From contig VHDF01000009.1 in NCBI GenBank assembly GCA_016871495.1, positions 16,882 to 80,881 of the forward strand: a stretch of 64,000 nucleotides of DNA, read 5' to 3'. Below are positions 39,787-48,455 of this stretch, in pieces. The notes under the pieces are model-generated. The model did not search any database, had not been told where the DNA came from, and worked only from the letters and a program-made list of their open reading frames with translations. Made by a program: the position numbers and the translations under genes. Position 1 is the stretch's first letter. Each line of letters begins with the position of its first letter. Origin of the DNA: Verrucomicrobiota bacterium (GTDB taxonomy: Bacteria > Verrucomicrobiota > Verrucomicrobiia > Limisphaerales > VHDF01).

Positions 39787-39874
39787 GGACTCCTTGTAAC
39801 AACCGCCGCGGGGTTTTGTCGATGGCGGGGACGACGTTTCGCGCCCGGACCCGTTCGTGGCCCGCAGGGTCCCT

Positions 39875-40099
39875 TGCATCCACAGGTGGTCGGTGATGCG
39901 CACGGCCGCGCCGGGGCGCGGCGTTCACGTTGCTTCAGGGCGTGTCTTCACATGGGCAGGGCAGGTTCAACGGCCGAGGCTGGTGCCAGAGCGAAGGCAT
40001 CCACCCGGGGCGGGCCATGGAACGGGAGGAGATCGCCGCGGCCGATGGGCGCGAGCGGAGGCGCCGTGAACGGCGCGCCCCGACAACTTGCGGGTGCAC
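39875..40099 (-). repeat. Intergenic repeat B, copy 2 (about 225 bp)
   Basis: Inverted relative to copy 1. On the minus strand it begins GTGCACCCGCAAGTTGTCGG, continues GGCGCGCCGTTCACGGCGCC, CGGCGATCTCCTCCCGTTCC, GAAGACACGCCCTGAAGC, and ends GACCACCTGTGGATGCA about 90 bp before the kdsA GTG. Its ends match the common GTGCATCC...GTTGTCGG family. Repeat C copy 2 follows some 60 bp away. Confidence 0.8.
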
Positions 40100-40162
40100 C
40101 GGGCAGAGTTCCGTGCCTCCCGAAGCTGTTCTTGGCTCTCCTCGCCCGCGGATGAATGACTT

Positions 40163-40379
40163 TGGAAACCGTCTCAGTTGTCTGCCATGTGGCGCAGGCT
40201 GCCCAGCCTGCCGTATCGCCGACGGCCCCACGGCCCGGCGGGTGAAGAACGAGGCCCTTCCATGTTCTCCACGCGCTTGGTTTCCTTCGTCGCCCCGCAG
40301 GCTGGGCAGCCTGCGATACAGCCGACAGGGCTGTCTGCGTTACCACGACAACCCGGTCACCGCCAACCTTTAGATGCAC
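40163..40379 (+). repeat. Intergenic repeat C, copy 2 (about 217 bp)
   Basis: Contains the same palindrome series as copy 1: GCAGGCTGCCCAGCCTGCCG, GACGGCCCCACGGCCCGGCG, the Cys/Val-like block TTCCATGTTCTCCACGCG, GCAGGCTGGGCAGCCTGCG and CAGACAGGGCTGTCTGCG, ending GCCAACCTTTAGATGCAC. The left boundary is approximate because its first bases have diverged. It lies directly upstream of serS. Confidence 0.75.
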
Positions 40380-40446
40380 CGCGCAAGGCGTGCCTCCTGG
40401 GAAGCTGCTTGCCCTTCCGTTCGGCGCTTACCTAGACTCGTTCTCC

Positions 40447-41754
40447 ATGCTCGATATCAAACGAGTTCGCGAACAGACCGGCCAGATCCAGGAAAGGCTG
40501 GCCAGCCGCGGCGCCGGAGACGAACGCCACATCCCAACCTTGCTCGACCTCGACGAGCAGAGGCGCAAGGCGCTTGTTTCCGTCGAATCCCTCAAGTCTC
40601 AGCGCAATCGCGTTTCGAAGGAAATCGGCGCCCTCATGAGCCAGAAACGGGTGGAAGAAGCCGGGAACATGAAGGCTGAAACACGGCGGATCGGTGACGA
40701 AATCACCGCTTTGGACAAGCAAGTCGCCGACATCGAGAAGCACCGGGAAGAGTTGCTGCTGCGCCTTCCCAATGCGCCCCATGAAAGCGTCCCGCTCGGC
40801 AAATCGAGCGAGGACAATCCCGTCCTCCGGGTCTGGGGGGAAAAGCCGGTCCTCGATTTCACGCCCCTATCGCATGTGGACCTGTGCCAGTCACTCGGCT
40901 TGGTGGATTTCCATCGGGGCGCGAAACTCTCCGGGAGCGGATTCCTGCTCTACACCGGCTGGGGTGCGAAACTGGAGCGTGCTCTGATCGCTTACTTGCT
41001 CGATCTCCACACCACGCAGCACGGATACACGGAGGTCTCGCCTCCCTATATCATCGGCGAACACTGCATGACGGGGGTTGGCCAATTTCCCAAATTCAGA
41101 GATCAAGCCTACGCTCTTCAAGAAGGGTTGGACGGCGGCACCCTGGGAAAACTCTATTTGCTTCCCACCGCCGAGGCACCCGTGGCGAATATTCATCGCG
41201 AGGAACTTCTGCGCGAATCGCAATTGCCGATCCGTTATTGCGCCTACAGCCCTTGCTTTCGCGCCGAGGCGGGAGCCGCGGGCGTCGGCACGCGTGGCAT
41301 GATTCGGGTGCATCAATTCGACAAGGTCGAACTCATCAAAATCGTGCATCCCGACCAAGGCTACGCCGAATTGGACGCGATGGTGGCGAACGCGGAGAAA
41401 GTCCTGCAATCGTTGGGGCTGCATTATCGGGTGATTCTGCTTTGCACCGGGGACATGGGGTTTGCCAGCGCGAAAACCTTCGATATCGAAGTGTGGGCTC
41501 CCGGGCAAAACCAATATCTGGAAGTCTCGAGCTGCTCCAATTGCGAGGATTACCAAGCCCGCAGAATGGGCATGCGATTCAAAACCGAGCAGGGCGAGAA
41601 TCGTTTTCCTCATATTCTAAACGGGAGCGGCACGGCTTTGGCCCGCTTGTTTGTGGCCCTGATCGAGAGCGGACAGCAAGCAGACGGCACGGTGGTCATC
41701 CCGGAACCTCTGCGGCCTTACCTCGGCACCGACCGCTTGCGGCCTGCCGGCTGA
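40447..41754 (+). CDS. serS: Serine--tRNA ligase
   Basis: Charges tRNA-Ser. The 435-residue protein has the N-terminal long antiparallel coiled-coil arm (about 30-105: EQRRKALVSVESLKSQRNRV) and a class II catalytic core. Core features are motif 1 around LDLHTTQHGYTEVSPPYIIG, the serine-binding LPTAEAPVANIHREELL, motif 2 CFRAEAGAAGVGTRGMIRVH, ASAKTFDIEVWAPGQNQYLE, SSCSNCEDYQARRM and motif 3 NGSGTALARLFVALIE. ATG 40447 gives the normal MLDIKRVRE start; the frame runs upstream into repeat C. glgA begins 9 bp after the stop, so the two are probably cotranscribed. Confidence 0.97.
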   Translation: MLDIKRVREQTGQIQERLASRGAGDERHIPTLLDLDEQRRKALVSVESLKSQRNRVSKEIGALMSQKRVEEAGNMKAETRRIGDEITALDKQVADIEKHREELLLRLPNAPHESVPLGKSSEDNPVLRVWGEKPVLDFTPLSHVDLCQSLGLVDFHRGAKLSGSGFLLYTGWGAKLERALIAYLLDLHTTQHGYTEVSPPYIIGEHCMTGVGQFPKFRDQAYALQEGLDGGTLGKLYLLPTAEAPVANIHREELLRESQLPIRYCAYSPCFRAEAGAAGVGTRGMIRVHQFDKVELIKIVHPDQGYAELDAMVANAEKVLQSLGLHYRVILLCTGDMGFASAKTFDIEVWAPGQNQYLEVSSCSNCEDYQARRMGMRFKTEQGENRFPHILNGSGTALARLFVALIESGQQADGTVVIPEPLRPYLGTDRLRPAG

Positions 41755-41763
41755 GCCTCCCTC

Positions 41764-43209
41764 ATGCATATCCTGATCGCGACTGGAGAAGCCTATCCCT
41801 ACTCGAAAACGGGGGGGTTGGCCGATATGGCGGGCGCGCTCGCGAAGTATCTGGCCAAGGGCGGGTATCAGGTGACCCTGGTCACGCCCCACTACGCGTG
41901 TGTTCGGGATCATTTTCCCGGCCTTCAACCGTTCGACTGGCAACTGGGATTTCCGATGGACCAGGGATGGGAGGAAGGGGAAATCCTGATCGATGAACCC
42001 GAGCGCAATCTGCGGGTTCTCTTCATCTCGCACAAACGTTATTTCCACCGACCCGGACTTTATGGGCAGGGCGGGCGGGACTATCCTGACAACGCGGAAC
42101 GATTCGCCTTCTTCGACAAGGCGGTGGTGAATTTGGCGCGTTACCTTCCGGACAAGCCCGATGTGGTGCACGTGCATGACTGGCAGACCGGGCTGGTTCC
42201 GTTGTTGATGTTGCACCAGGAATGGCAGGAGGGATGGCTGAACGCGCCGCGCACCCTGCTCACCATCCACAATCTGGCTTATCAGGGATTGTTCGAAAGC
42301 TCCGAGTTTCGCTGGACCAATCTTCCCTGGGATTATTTTCAAGCCGAAGGGGTGGAATTCTACGACAAGTTGAATTTTCTCAAGGCGGCCATTCAGTTTT
42401 CGGATCGTTTGACCACGGTCAGTCCGCGCTATGCGGAAGAGATCCTGGAGGAGCCGATGGGTTGCGGACTGCGCGGCTTGCTTTCCCGCCGGCAGGCCGA
42501 CCTCTCGGGAATCCTCAACGGAGTTGATTACTCCGAATGGCGGACGAAGCGAAATCCGCACCTGCGATCCTCCTACGATTGGAAGCAATTGGCGGGCAAG
42601 GCCCGTGAGAAGCGTCGCTTGCAACAGGAACTCGGATTGGAGCTTTCCCCCAGCACCCCCTTGTTTGGAAACGTGACCCGCCTGACCGAGATGAAGGGCT
42701 GTGATTTTGTCCTGGAAGCTCTCGAACTGCTGGCCGATCGCGAATGGCAGTTCGTGTTGCTGGGAAGCGGGGACGCGCGATTCGAGCAGGCCTTCACGAA
42801 GCTCGCCGCCAGCCATCCGGGCCGGATCGCGGCCCGGATCGGTTTTGACGTCGGCCTCTCCCATCGCATCGCAGCGGCCTGCGATTTCTACGTGATGCCC
42901 TCGCGTTTCGAACCCTCGGGATTGAACCAGCTCTACAGTCTTCGCTACGGCGCGGTCCCGGTGGTGCGAGCCACTGGCGGACTGGAAAACTCGATCATCG
43001 ACGCCAAAGAAGATTTGGAACGGGCCAATGGCATCAAATTTCAGGAACCCTCGGGCAAAGCCTTGGCGAAAGCGATGTTGAAAGCACTGGCCTTGTATGA
43101 AAGCCAGGCGTGGCTGAAGCGCTATCGTCTGTCCGGCATGAAGGCGGATTTTTCCTGGAAATCCACCGCCCCAAAATACGTGGAAATCTACGAAAGCCTT
43201 CGCCGCTAA
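41764..43209 (+). CDS. glgA: Glycogen/starch synthase (GT5)
   Basis: Transfers glucose from ADP-glucose or UDP-glucose to growing glycogen. The 481-residue, full-length protein has the N-terminal nucleotide-sugar motif EAYPYSKTGGLADMAGALAK and VVHVHDWQTGLVPLLMLHQE. TTVSPRYAEEILEEPMGCGL is followed by GILNGVDYSEW, the C-terminal Rossmann domain NVTRLTEMKGCDFVLEALEL and the donor-site SRFEPSGLNQLYSLRYGAVP with VVRATGGLENSI. All conserved glycogen synthase motifs are present. It is 9 bp downstream of serS, an unusual but tight arrangement, and repeat C follows its stop. Confidence 0.95.
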   Translation: MHILIATGEAYPYSKTGGLADMAGALAKYLAKGGYQVTLVTPHYACVRDHFPGLQPFDWQLGFPMDQGWEEGEILIDEPERNLRVLFISHKRYFHRPGLYGQGGRDYPDNAERFAFFDKAVVNLARYLPDKPDVVHVHDWQTGLVPLLMLHQEWQEGWLNAPRTLLTIHNLAYQGLFESSEFRWTNLPWDYFQAEGVEFYDKLNFLKAAIQFSDRLTTVSPRYAEEILEEPMGCGLRGLLSRRQADLSGILNGVDYSEWRTKRNPHLRSSYDWKQLAGKAREKRRLQQELGLELSPSTPLFGNVTRLTEMKGCDFVLEALELLADREWQFVLLGSGDARFEQAFTKLAASHPGRIAARIGFDVGLSHRIAAACDFYVMPSRFEPSGLNQLYSLRYGAVPVVRATGGLENSIIDAKEDLERANGIKFQEPSGKALAKAMLKALALYESQAWLKRYRLSGMKADFSWKSTAPKYVEIYESLRR

Positions 43210-43219
43210 CGCGCGGCGG

Positions 43220-43440
43220 GTGCATCTCGAAGTTGTCTGCAGCGTGGCGCCGGCTGCTCAGCCTGCCGTATCGCCGACGGCCCGTCGGCCCGGCGGGTGA
43301 AGGATAAAGCCCTTCCATGCTCTCCAAGCGCCTGGTTCCCTTCGTCGCCCCGCAGGCTGGGCAGCCTGCGTCACAGCAGACAGGGCAGGGCTGTCGGCGT
43401 GACCACGACAACCCGATCACCGACAACTTCAGCCTGCATG
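43220..43440 (+). repeat. Intergenic repeat C, copy 3 (about 220 bp)
   Basis: Starts GTGCATCTCGAAGTTGTCTG and contains GGCTGCTCAGCC, GACGGCCCGTCGGCCCGGCG, CTTCCATGCTCTCCAAGCGC, GCAGGCTGGGCAGCCTGCG and CAGACAGGGCAGGGCTGTCG, ending CACCGACAACTTCAGCCTGC. It begins 10 bp after the glgA stop. Its right end runs directly into repeat D copy 2. Confidence 0.85.
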
Positions 43441-43454
43441 GCCGCACCGCTCTC

Positions 43455-43732
43455 GGTGCAGCCGCACGTTGTCGGGGCGCGCCGTTCACGGCGCTTCCGC
43501 CCCGCGACGCCGCCCGCGTCGAATTCCTCTCACCGCGTTGGCTGCCGAAGGTGCGTTTGATTGCTTTGGAATGACGCCAACACGCGATGCCTTTGACGTT
43601 TTCTCCGTGACCTCAGCGTCCTCTGCGCGAGGAAAAGCAAAACGCCACACGCCAAGCTCGCAACGGGCGCAACCCAACCAGCGCGCTCACCTACCGGCAA
43701 AGCTGAAGCGCCGTGAACTTGCGGATGCGCCG
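43455..43732 (+). repeat. Intergenic repeat D, copy 2 (composite, about 278 bp)
   Basis: Opens GGTGCAGCCGCACGTTGTCGG, shown here as GGTGCAGCCGCACGTTGTCG, then GGGCGCGCCGTTCACGGCGC and TTCCGCC. It closes with the inverted counterpart GCTGAAGCGCCGTGAAC joined to TTGCGGATGCGCC. The closing copy lacks the central GGCGCGCC half seen elsewhere, so it looks like a deletion derivative. It fills the gap to the polX start at 43787. Confidence 0.65.
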
Positions 43733-43786
43733 GTTACGGATTGCTCCGCGCTTGGCACGGGGAACGGGTCGCACCATATTCGGCGC

Positions 43787-45541
43787 ATGGACAAAGACCG
43801 CGTGGCCGAGATCCTTGTGGAAATAGGAGTATTGCTGGAACTGAAGGGGGAGAATCCGTTCAAGACCCGCGCTTACTCGAGCGTGGCGCGAGCTTTGGAA
43901 ACCTTGGGCGAACCGTTGGACACCCTGGTGGCAGAGCAAAGGCTGGGGACGATCAAGGGAGTAGGAGAGGCCTTGGAACAGAAGATCACGGAACTCGTCA
44001 CGACGGGACGCCTGAAGTACTACGAAGATCTCAAGGCAAGTATACCCGGTGGACTCCTCGAGATGCTGCAAATTCAAGGGCTAGGGCCCAAGAAAGTGAA
44101 AGCCATGCATGAGCAACTCGGGATCGACACGATCGACGGGTTGGAGGCGGCTTGCAAAGCGGGCCGGGTGGCGGCGCTCGCGGGATTTGGCGAGAAGACG
44201 CAAAGCAAGATTCTCGAGGGCATCCAATTCAAGCGATCCTACGCCAGCCGGCATTTGTTCAGCGACGCCTGGGAAGCAGCCGAGCCTATCCTGGACAGCT
44301 TGCGCGGACACCCGGATGTGATTCGTTGCGGAACAGCGGGAAGTTTGCGCCGCCACAAGGAAGTGATTGGCGATGTGGATCTCCTTGCCTCGACCCGGCG
44401 CCCGGCCGCGGTCATCTCGTTTTTTGTTGAGCAGCCCGGTGTGGAGAAAATTCTCGCCCAAGGGGAAACCAAAGCCAGCGTCATTCTCGCGGGGGGCATT
44501 CAGGCTGACTTGCGAGTGGTGGATGACGCCGAATACCCTTTCGCCCTCGCCTATTTCACCGGCAGCAAGGAACACAACATCGTCATGCGGCAGAGGGCGA
44601 TTCAGCGCGGACTGAGGCTGAATGAATACGGACTCTTCCGCGCCACGGAAGAAACACGGGATGCCGCCCTTCGGTTGCCCTGCCGGACGGAAGAGGACCT
44701 TTTCGCGGCGCTGGAGCTTGATTACATTCCGCCGGAGTTGCGGGAAGACCATGGAGAATTCGCTGCCGCGGAGAAGCACGAGTTGCCGAAACTCGTTGAA
44801 TGGACGGATCTGCGCGGCTCACTGCACAACCACTCCCATTGGAGCGACGGCCGCGAATCGTTGGAAGAAGTTGCGGCCCACGCGCACGAAATCGGCTGCG
44901 ATTACTGGGCGATCACCGACCATTCCCGCAGCTCGTTTGTCGCCAATGGATTGGATGCGGGCCGTTTGGAGCGTCAATTGGAGGCCATCGCCGCCATCAA
45001 CCGGTCCTACGAGAAGGAGGGCAGTGATTTCAGGCTGTTGACGGGGAGTGAGGTGGATATTCTGGCCGAGGGGAATTTGGATTTCGCGGATGATCTGCTG
45101 GCGAAACTCGACGTGGTGGTGGCGAGCATTCACCAGGGATTTAGCGAGAACGAGGCGGTGATGACGCGGCGTCTGATTCGCGCCGCCGAGAACCGCCATG
45201 TCCACATGCTCGGTCATTTGACCGGAAGACTCTTGTTGCAGCGCCAGCCGTATCGCGTCAATCAGCAGGCCGTCATCGATGCATGTGCCGAAACGGGCAC
45301 CTGGATCGAACTGAACGCCAATCCGCTGCGCTTCGATTTGGACTGGCGATTATGGCAGTATGCGAAGCGCAAAGGCGTGCGCTGTGTGATCAATTGCGAC
45401 GCCCATCGCAAGGAGCAGGCGGGATACTTGCGTCTCGGGGCCGGCATTGCACGAAAGGGCTGGCTCGAGAAGGACGACGTGATCAACACCCTGACCTTGC
45501 CCAAGCTCAAGAAAGCCCTGAACGAAAAGCGCTCCCGTTAA
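43787..45541 (+). CDS. polX: DNA polymerase/3'-5' exonuclease PolX
   Basis: Bacterial family X polymerase used in base-excision and gap repair. The 584-residue protein has the N-terminal 8-kDa and helix-hairpin-helix region (NPFKTRAYSSVARALETLGE, LGTIKGVGEALEQKITELVT, QIQGLGPKKVKAMHEQLG). The nucleotidyl-transferase palm follows: GTAGSLRRHKEVIGDVDLLA with the paired metal aspartates, and ADLRVVDDAEYPFALAYFTG. The C-terminal PHP phosphoesterase has LRGSLHNHSHWSDGRESLEE, DYWAITDHSRSS, GSEVDILAEGNLDF, VASIHQGF, MLGHLTGRLL and CVINCDAHRKEQ. ATG 43787 gives the family start MDKDRVAEIL; further upstream the frame is repeat sequence. Confidence 0.95.
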   Translation: MDKDRVAEILVEIGVLLELKGENPFKTRAYSSVARALETLGEPLDTLVAEQRLGTIKGVGEALEQKITELVTTGRLKYYEDLKASIPGGLLEMLQIQGLGPKKVKAMHEQLGIDTIDGLEAACKAGRVAALAGFGEKTQSKILEGIQFKRSYASRHLFSDAWEAAEPILDSLRGHPDVIRCGTAGSLRRHKEVIGDVDLLASTRRPAAVISFFVEQPGVEKILAQGETKASVILAGGIQADLRVVDDAEYPFALAYFTGSKEHNIVMRQRAIQRGLRLNEYGLFRATEETRDAALRLPCRTEEDLFAALELDYIPPELREDHGEFAAAEKHELPKLVEWTDLRGSLHNHSHWSDGRESLEEVAAHAHEIGCDYWAITDHSRSSFVANGLDAGRLERQLEAIAAINRSYEKEGSDFRLLTGSEVDILAEGNLDFADDLLAKLDVVVASIHQGFSENEAVMTRRLIRAAENRHVHMLGHLTGRLLLQRQPYRVNQQAVIDACAETGTWIELNANPLRFDLDWRLWQYAKRKGVRCVINCDAHRKEQAGYLRLGAGIARKGWLEKDDVINTLTLPKLKKALNEKRSR

Positions 45542-46158
45542 GCGAAGATGGCCGGAGCGCGGGAGGAGCGGGCACGCGGCGCTTTCTGGGTGGGACGGTG
45601 CATCTGCAAGTGGTCGGGGCGCGCCATTCATGGCGCTTCCGCCCCGGCAACCCCCGCTCGCGCCGAATTCCTACCCCACGTTGACCGCCAAAGTTACGTT
45701 CGATCGCTCTCGCGTCAAACCATCCCCGTCAACCGCGCCAGGCGCGCCGGCAGAGCCACCTTGATCCGGCCTAAGCGGCGCGCCACGGCGATGCCGCGCG
45801 CCTCACGGACGACCTGTCGATGCACTGTGGGTGGAAGCGGGCATCCGTTCGAGGTTCTGTTGGGCGGCGCGGTGGAGGATCATTCTCCTCACCAATGGCC
45901 CGATCCTTCGAGGAGCGTGATTGAAGAGGAGTAAGGGTCAACGGCAGACGCGGGCAAATTCGGGAATGATCAGGCCAAGGAACGGGCGGCGGCATCCGCC
46001 GGAATCCGTCATGACTTCTGCGGCATTCAACCATGCCCACTGAGATTATGATCACGAACCTCTTCATTTTCCTTTGTGCTGCCGGAATTGTGTCAGCCTA
46101 TCTCTCGATGGTGCATCGCCTGTTGAAGGACGCCTGACGGCGGCCTCCCCACGGCGGG
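45542..46158. other. Intergenic gap with repeat D copy 3, little else
   Basis: About 615 bp between the convergent polX and DUF6807 genes. Repeat D copy 3 occupies the left quarter. The rest holds no recognisable family. The only candidate is a 34-codon frame, ATG 46033 to TGA 46137 on the plus strand, encoding one hydrophobic helix (NLFIFLCAAGIVSAYLSMV). It has no Shine-Dalgarno and is listed only as a possibility. Confidence 0.4.
45598..45735 (+). repeat. Intergenic repeat D, copy 3 (left part, about 138 bp)
   Basis: Starts GTGCATCTGCAAGTGGTCGG, followed by GGCGCGCCATTCATGGCGCT (a compensated change on both sides of the GGCGCGCCGTTCACGGCGC palindrome), then TCCGCCCCGGCAACCCCCGC, CGCCGAATTCCTACCCCACG and CGATCGCTCTCGCGTCAAAC. 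The right end is not clear. The paired change that keeps the stem suggests selection for, or gene conversion of, a hairpin. Confidence 0.6.
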
Positions 46159-47388
46159 TCATCGACCCGGGACTCCGCGCAATCCGGGAGCGGCGTAGTC
46201 ATTCCAAGCTTGATCGAGCGAGGCTGGATCGGGCGCGCCGTCAAAGACGACAAGCCGGTATCTTGCGCGGTGGGTGGCGCCGGGTTTGATTTCGAAGTCT
46301 CCCGCTTGGGAGGGCGCGAAGTTGAGGAAAGGTTCTGACGGATGCACTCGAATGGGCTCGGGTGCTCTGAAGTTTCCGGGATGCGCCAGGACGGCGATGC
46401 CGCAGTCTCTTCCATCGACTCTTCCCCACATCGCGCACCACTTGGCCCGGGTCGCGTGAGCTTTCACACGGTCCGATTCCCCATTCGAAGTTAAGAATCG
46501 CGCATGGGGGATGCCATCCCAGGATCCCGCGCCGCGAATGCCGATGCCTCCATACCGGTATTCGGGAAGAAATAGCGGTTTTTCGGAAGCGCAATTTTGT
46601 TGAACATCAAGGTCGAGCACGCGGGGCGCATCCGGCTGCATCGGAGCCACCACCGACGCGTCCCAAGTTTCGATCAACACGTTGACGGGCGCGCCGGAGG
46701 TGAGGTCCTGGTATCGCTGCGTGGACCGCAAGCGCGCGTGGAGGGGGCCTGCGTCGAGTTGGTTCAGTTCGACGAATTCAACCAGGCCCTTCCCATCGCC
46801 CATGTTCCAAAAATCGGGGGTTCGACCATCGAAGCGGGTGTTCGTCCAGGCGAACCAAACGCCGTGGTGATGGACGTGGTTGGTCGGAAAATCGTCCGTG
46901 ACCCAACGACCCGACGGTGTGACCAGGGGATGAAAATAGCCGCCGCGCCGGAAAATCGGTTTGATGTTGGATCGCGGAAAAGTTCCCGGAAAAGATTGAA
47001 ACCCCATGAGGAGACGTCCTCCGGCGCGGAATTCGAGTCGATGATCGTTGGTGGAAATCTGAATGGCGCTGGCGAGCGGGCGCCGTCGAAGGACCGGCTT
47101 GACGCGCATGCTGCCGGAAAAATGCGCGGGCATCTGGACGAGAAACGTGCCGGGTGATTCGGGGTGGGACTGGACGGGCACTCGCTTCAGACCGCGCCCG
47201 GTCGCTTCATAGTGCCCGAGAAGGTCTGCTCCGGGCAGTTCCAACTTGAGCAATCGGGGAACGCTGGAGTGGCGCGCCGCAGCAGGCGGGATGGCAACGG
47301 TCCAATCCGCCCAGAGGGGTTGGATCAGACTGACGGCGCAGAGCCAGGCGATCCGGCGCACAAGCATGATCATGGACATGAATTTCAT
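46159..47388 (-). CDS. DUF6807 (PmoA-like) family secreted protein
   Basis: A 409-residue exported protein. A signal peptide (RRIAWLCAVSLIQPLWA) is followed by a domain matching DUF6807, older name methane oxygenase PmoA: RRGGYFHPLVTPSGRWVTDD, then NHVHHHGVWFAWTNTRFDGR, FWNMGDGKGLVEFVEL, YRYGGIGIRGAGSWDG and AKWCAMWGRVDGRDCGIAVL. Despite the old Pfam name this family has no shown link to methane oxidation and is common in PVC and Bacteroidota polysaccharide loci. Its beta-sandwich fold is probably carbohydrate-related. ATG 47388 begins the signal region; the frame is open 28 codons further. It is divergent from the esterase gene. Confidence 0.8.
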   Translation of the reverse strand: MKFMSMIMLVRRIAWLCAVSLIQPLWADWTVAIPPAAARHSSVPRLLKLELPGADLLGHYEATGRGLKRVPVQSHPESPGTFLVQMPAHFSGSMRVKPVLRRRPLASAIQISTNDHRLEFRAGGRLLMGFQSFPGTFPRSNIKPIFRRGGYFHPLVTPSGRWVTDDFPTNHVHHHGVWFAWTNTRFDGRTPDFWNMGDGKGLVEFVELNQLDAGPLHARLRSTQRYQDLTSGAPVNVLIETWDASVVAPMQPDAPRVLDLDVQQNCASEKPLFLPEYRYGGIGIRGAGSWDGIPHARFLTSNGESDRVKAHATRAKWCAMWGRVDGRDCGIAVLAHPGNFRAPEPIRVHPSEPFLNFAPSQAGDFEIKPGATHRARYRLVVFDGAPDPASLDQAWNDYAAPGLRGVPGR

Positions 47389-47510
47389 CGTGGAGAGGTA
47401 TTCGTTCAACGGACCCTGCGGCTCGGGGAACGGGGGGGAGGTTAACCTCTTTTGCGGGATGGGGGAAGCCATTGCTTTCGCGGATGAACTGGTGGAATGA
47501 TGAACTTCTC

Positions 47511-48455
47511 ATGAGCATGTCGGGTAGCCAGTGGCGTCATCGGGTTTGGAAGGGGTGCAAACGAATCCTTCTCCTGGGGGGAGTGTTGCTCGCGCTCGCG
47601 GCCGCGCTCGCAGGGGGGCTCTGGTGGTATTTTCACCCCGACCATACGCGAGTCGATGGGGTGGCATATGGATCCCGCAACGGAAAGCCTTTGACGCTGG
47701 ACGTTCTGAGGTCGGAAAAGCCGAATGGTTTGGCGGTGGCCTTGATGGTGAGCGGCGGTTGGAAGTCGGGCAAGGCCGGGTCTGCACCCGCCTGGATGAT
47801 GGCTCCGCTGTTGCGAAGGGGTTACACGGTTTTCGCCGTTTGTCATATCAGCCAGCCCGAGGCCACCGTGATGGAGACGGTGGAGGATGTGAACCGGGCC
47901 ATCCGCTTCATTCGATCGCGGGCGAAAGAGTATGGAATCGATCCTGCGCGACTCGGGGTAACCGGGGGCAGCGCGGGAGGACATCTGAGTTTGATGCTGG
48001 CCACGCGGGGTGGACCAGGTTCACGAGACGCGGCGGATCCTGTGGATCGGGAATCGAGCGAAGTGCAAGCCGTGGCGATTTTCTATCCGGTGACAGATCT
48101 CCTGAATCTGGGGAGTTCCACGGAGAATCTCGGGGATGGAGGGCCGCCCAAGAGTTTCGTCAGAGCCTTCGGACCGCAATCGACCAACCTGGCAGTGTGG
48201 AGGGACATTGGACGCGCCATGTCACCGTTGCATCAAGTCCACGACTCTTTGCCGCCGGTCCTGATCTACCATGGTGACGCGGACACGCTGACGCCCCTTG
48301 ATCAATCGGAACGGTTTCGAGACAAGGCCCGGGCGTTGGGGAATACCTTGGAATTGGTGGTCCATCGAGGCGGCAAGCACGGCTGGCTGACCATGCTCTG
48401 GGACATTCGGTCCTTTGCGGATTGGTTTGACCGGCATTTGGCAAAAAAATCATGA
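47511..48455 (+). CDS. Alpha/beta hydrolase (esterase/lipase-like), membrane-anchored
   Basis: A 314-residue hydrolase with an N-terminal anchor (ILLLGGVLLALAAALAGGLW). It has the BD-FAE/esterase pattern: LDVLRSEKPNGLAVALMVSG, RRGYTVFAVCHIS, RAIRFIRSRAKEYGIDPARL, nucleophile elbow GVTGGSAGGHLSLML, acid YHGDADTLTPLDQS and histidine HRGGKHGW. It probably cleaves ester side groups such as acetyl or feruloyl from glycans, inferred from family and from the DUF6807 neighbour. Starts at TTG 47472, ATG 47484 and ATG 47511 are all in frame; 47511 gives a normal n-region. The stop overlaps apbE by ATGA. Confidence 0.8.
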   Translation: MSMSGSQWRHRVWKGCKRILLLGGVLLALAAALAGGLWWYFHPDHTRVDGVAYGSRNGKPLTLDVLRSEKPNGLAVALMVSGGWKSGKAGSAPAWMMAPLLRRGYTVFAVCHISQPEATVMETVEDVNRAIRFIRSRAKEYGIDPARLGVTGGSAGGHLSLMLATRGGPGSRDAADPVDRESSEVQAVAIFYPVTDLLNLGSSTENLGDGGPPKSFVRAFGPQSTNLAVWRDIGRAMSPLHQVHDSLPPVLIYHGDADTLTPLDQSERFRDKARALGNTLELVVHRGGKHGWLTMLWDIRSFADWFDRHLAKKS

